The position numbers were made by a program, and so were the translations under genes. A stretch of DNA of 64,000 nt from Parvibaculum sp. (GTDB lineage: Bacteria; Pseudomonadota; Alphaproteobacteria; Parvibaculales; Parvibaculaceae). Location: assembly GCF_030694575.1 (NCBI RefSeq), contig NZ_JAUYUS010000117.1, positions 1-64,000 on the forward strand, in the 5' to 3' direction. This document shows, in pieces, positions 62,269 to 64,000 of the stretch. Positions within the stretch are counted from its first letter, which is position 1; every line of letters starts with the position of its first letter. A model generated the notes under the pieces. The model was given only the letters and a program-made list of their open reading frames with translations. It was not told the origin of the DNA and searched no databases.

Positions 62269-64000
62269 CTACTTCGCGCTCATGACTTCCTTGACGGCGG
62301 CGGCCAGTTGCTTGAGCGAGAAGGGCTTCGGCAGGAAATGGAATTCCTGTTCCGGGTCGAGGCTCTTGGCGAAGGCGTCCTCCGCATAGCCGGAGACGAA
62401 GATGATCGGCGTGTCGGGCAGCATCCCCCGCAGCGCCTTGGCCATGGTCGGCCCGTCCATGTTCGGCATCACCACGTCCGACACCACGCAGTCGATCCGC
62501 CCCTCGAACTGCTCCACGACCGCCAGCGCCGCCTCGCCGCTTTCCGCCTGCAGCACGTCGTAGCCGCGCGTCTGCAGCGCCCGCGCCGCGAAGGTCCGCA
62601 CCGCATCCTCGTCCTCGACGAGAAGGATGGTGCCCTTGCCGGTGAGGTCCGCCGGCTCTACCCGCGTCGCCGCGGCGGCGGCTTCTTCCGCCACCCGGTC
62701 GGCGGCGGTCTCGACATAGCGCGGCAGGTAGATGCGGAAGGTGGTGCCCTTGCCGACCGTCGAATAGGGGAAGATGAAGCCGCCCGTCTGCTTCACGATG
62801 CCATAGACCGTCGAGAGGCCGAGCCCGGTGCCCTTGGAGGGGTCCTTGGTCGTGTAGAACGGCTCGAAAATCTTGCCGAGATTCTCCTTCGGAATGCCGG
62901 ACCCGGTATCCGCCACCTCGATCAGCAGATATTCGCCATGCGGCATCAGCGGATGATCGAGCGCCCGGCTGTCCGCCTCCGACACGTTGGCGGTGCGGAT
63001 GGTGAGCCTGCCGCCGTCCGGCATCGCGTCGCGCGCATTGACCGCGAGATTGATGATGACCTGTTCGAGCTGGTTCTGGTCGACCTTCACGAGACCGAGA
63101 TCGCGGCCATGCACGATCTTGAGCTCGACCTTCTCGGTGAGGAGCCGCGCCAGCAGGTTCTGCAGTTCCGCCACGGCGTCGGTCAGCGAGAGAACCTTGG
63201 GCCGCAGCGTCTGCCGCCGCGAGAAGGCGAGCAACTGCCGCGTCAGGTTCGCCGCCCGGTTGGCATTCTGCTTGATCTGCACCACGTCCGCGAACGAGGG
63301 ATCGCCCGCCTGGTGGCGCGCGAGCAGCAGGTCGCAGAAGCCGATGATGGCCGTCAGCAGATTGTTGAAGTCATGCGCCACGCCGCCCGCGAGCTGGCCC
63401 ACCGCCTGCATCTTCTGCGACTGCGCGAATTGCAGTTCGAGCGACTTCTGCTCCGTCGCGTCGATCAGATAGACCACGATGGAAGCCCCCGCGCCCGTAT
63501 CGACGCGCGCCGTATAGAGCTGGCCGACGCATTCGGCATTGCGCGCGAGGCGGACATCCACCGGCGCGCTCGCCGTCATGCCGCTCATGGCGCGCTCGAC
63601 CGCCTCGGCCACCGCCGCCCGGTCTTCCTCCATCACCAGATCGGCGAGCTTCGTCCCCCGCTCCACGCCCTCGCCCACATAGGCGACGAAAGCCCTGTTG
63701 GCATTGTCGATATGGCCTTTGCCGTCGACCGTGGCGATGCCGATGGGCGCGTTGTTGAAGAAGCGCGCAAAGCGCATCTCCGCATCGCGCGCGGTCTCTT
63801 CCGCCTTGTCGCCGGTGGTCCGGTTCAGCACCAGCGCGAAAATGCGCGCAGGCCGGGTGCCCGTCGAGGCGACACGCGTCCGCATGATGCGCACGGGCAA
63901 AGCCCGGTCGCCCGGTCCGCGAAGATCGACATCGAGCGGCGGCATCTGGCCGCCCTCCTCCACGTCGCCTTCGGTCAGCGCCGGGGCCTCGCCGAGCACA
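62269..64000 (-). CDS. cckA: Hybrid histidine kinase CckA, 3' part (partial)
   Basis: The visible 576 codons cover a PAS domain (about 75-180), HisKA with H209 in GGVAHDFNNLLTAI, the ATPase domain (N321 in NLAVNARDA, then DTGSGIP and GTGLGLSTVYG), and a receiver domain with D508 in CVVSDVVMP. This order and the AHDFNNLL box identify CckA, which phosphorylates ChpT and so controls CtrA in alphaproteobacteria. The N-terminal membrane part lies beyond the window end. Confidence 0.9.
   Translation of the reverse strand, partial: VLGEAPALTEGDVEEGGQMPPLDVDLRGPGDRALPVRIMRTRVASTGTRPARIFALVLNRTTGDKAEETARDAEMRFARFFNNAPIGIATVDGKGHIDNANRAFVAYVGEGVERGTKLADLVMEEDRAAVAEAVERAMSGMTASAPVDVRLARNAECVGQLYTARVDTGAGASIVVYLIDATEQKSLELQFAQSQKMQAVGQLAGGVAHDFNNLLTAIIGFCDLLLARHQAGDPSFADVVQIKQNANRAANLTRQLLAFSRRQTLRPKVLSLTDAVAELQNLLARLLTEKVELKIVHGRDLGLVKVDQNQLEQVIINLAVNARDAMPDGGRLTIRTANVSEADSRALDHPLMPHGEYLLIEVADTGSGIPKENLGKIFEPFYTTKDPSKGTGLGLSTVYGIVKQTGGFIFPYSTVGKGTTFRIYLPRYVETAADRVAEEAAAAATRVEPADLTGKGTILLVEDEDAVRTFAARALQTRGYDVLQAESGEAALAVVEQFEGRIDCVVSDVVMPNMDGPTMAKALRGMLPDTPIIFVSGYAEDAFAKSLDPEQEFHFLPKPFSLKQLAAAVKEVMSAK

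Overview
The window is gene-dense, high-GC chromosomal DNA from an alphaproteobacterium. The clearest lineage signals are purC-purS-purQ-purL-bolA-grxD followed by convergent rpsD, the recA-alaS pair opposite a eukaryotic-type icd, map-radC, a CckA-type hybrid kinase, and alphaproteobacterial small families (DUF3126, the F1-ATPase inhibitor zeta/DUF1476 family, zf-CHCC). The density of crotonases, SDR enzymes, alpha/beta hydrolases and GPH-type transporters suggests a lipid- or xenobiotic-degrading genus such as Parvibaculum. That genus guess is inference from gene content only.

Layout. 0-8.2 kb: a double-PilZ protein, three crotonases (the third at 6.3 kb), a LapG-like transglutaminase-fold lipoprotein, a GYF-type protein, an FKBP isomerase, a DUF192 lipoprotein and a gamma-carbonic anhydrase. 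8.3-10.4 kb: a Tat-exported PhoX-type phosphatase behind a Pho box. 10.4-13.8 kb: small membrane and secreted proteins of unknown role, including a 48-residue membrane peptide. 13.8-27.2 kb: accessory metabolism (three SDRs, FAD oxidoreductase, cysE, sulfatase, another crotonase, hydrolases, an M20 amidohydrolase), an SNase-like nuclease and an orphan Rap1a/Tai-like secreted protein. 27.2-33.5 kb: two paralogous GPH transporters around an alpha/beta hydrolase, then an aldolase/HD-protein operon divergent from a Crp/Fnr regulator with a perfect palindrome between them. 33.5-38.1 kb: two gene-free stretches with orphan Pho boxes, flanking a CHCC zinc-finger gene, tRNA-Leu(TAA), cinA, map and radC. 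38.1-46.4 kb: amidase, purB, histidine phosphatase, crotonase, a PQQ dehydrogenase divergent from a TetR regulator, a PAS protein and the zeta-type ATPase inhibitor. 46.7-51.3 kb: the purine operon. 51.3-64 kb: rpsD, a GH29 fucosidase, trmJ, icd, alaS, recA, a desaturase and the 3' part of cckA, which runs off the window.

Dispersed palindromic elements lie between genes. One family has ends of the type CCACCCTCCCC (four sites, from complete to a single end). A second has GTCATCCCGGCGAAAGCCGGG-like ends (two sites).

The most interesting signal is phosphate-type regulation without a protein target. Pho-box-like repeats with exact 11-nt periodicity occur upstream of phoX and in two intergenic regions that hold no convincing ORF. 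One of these, after radC, is followed about 200 nt later by a textbook intrinsic terminator and by internal complementary segments, so a PhoB-controlled small RNA is plausible.
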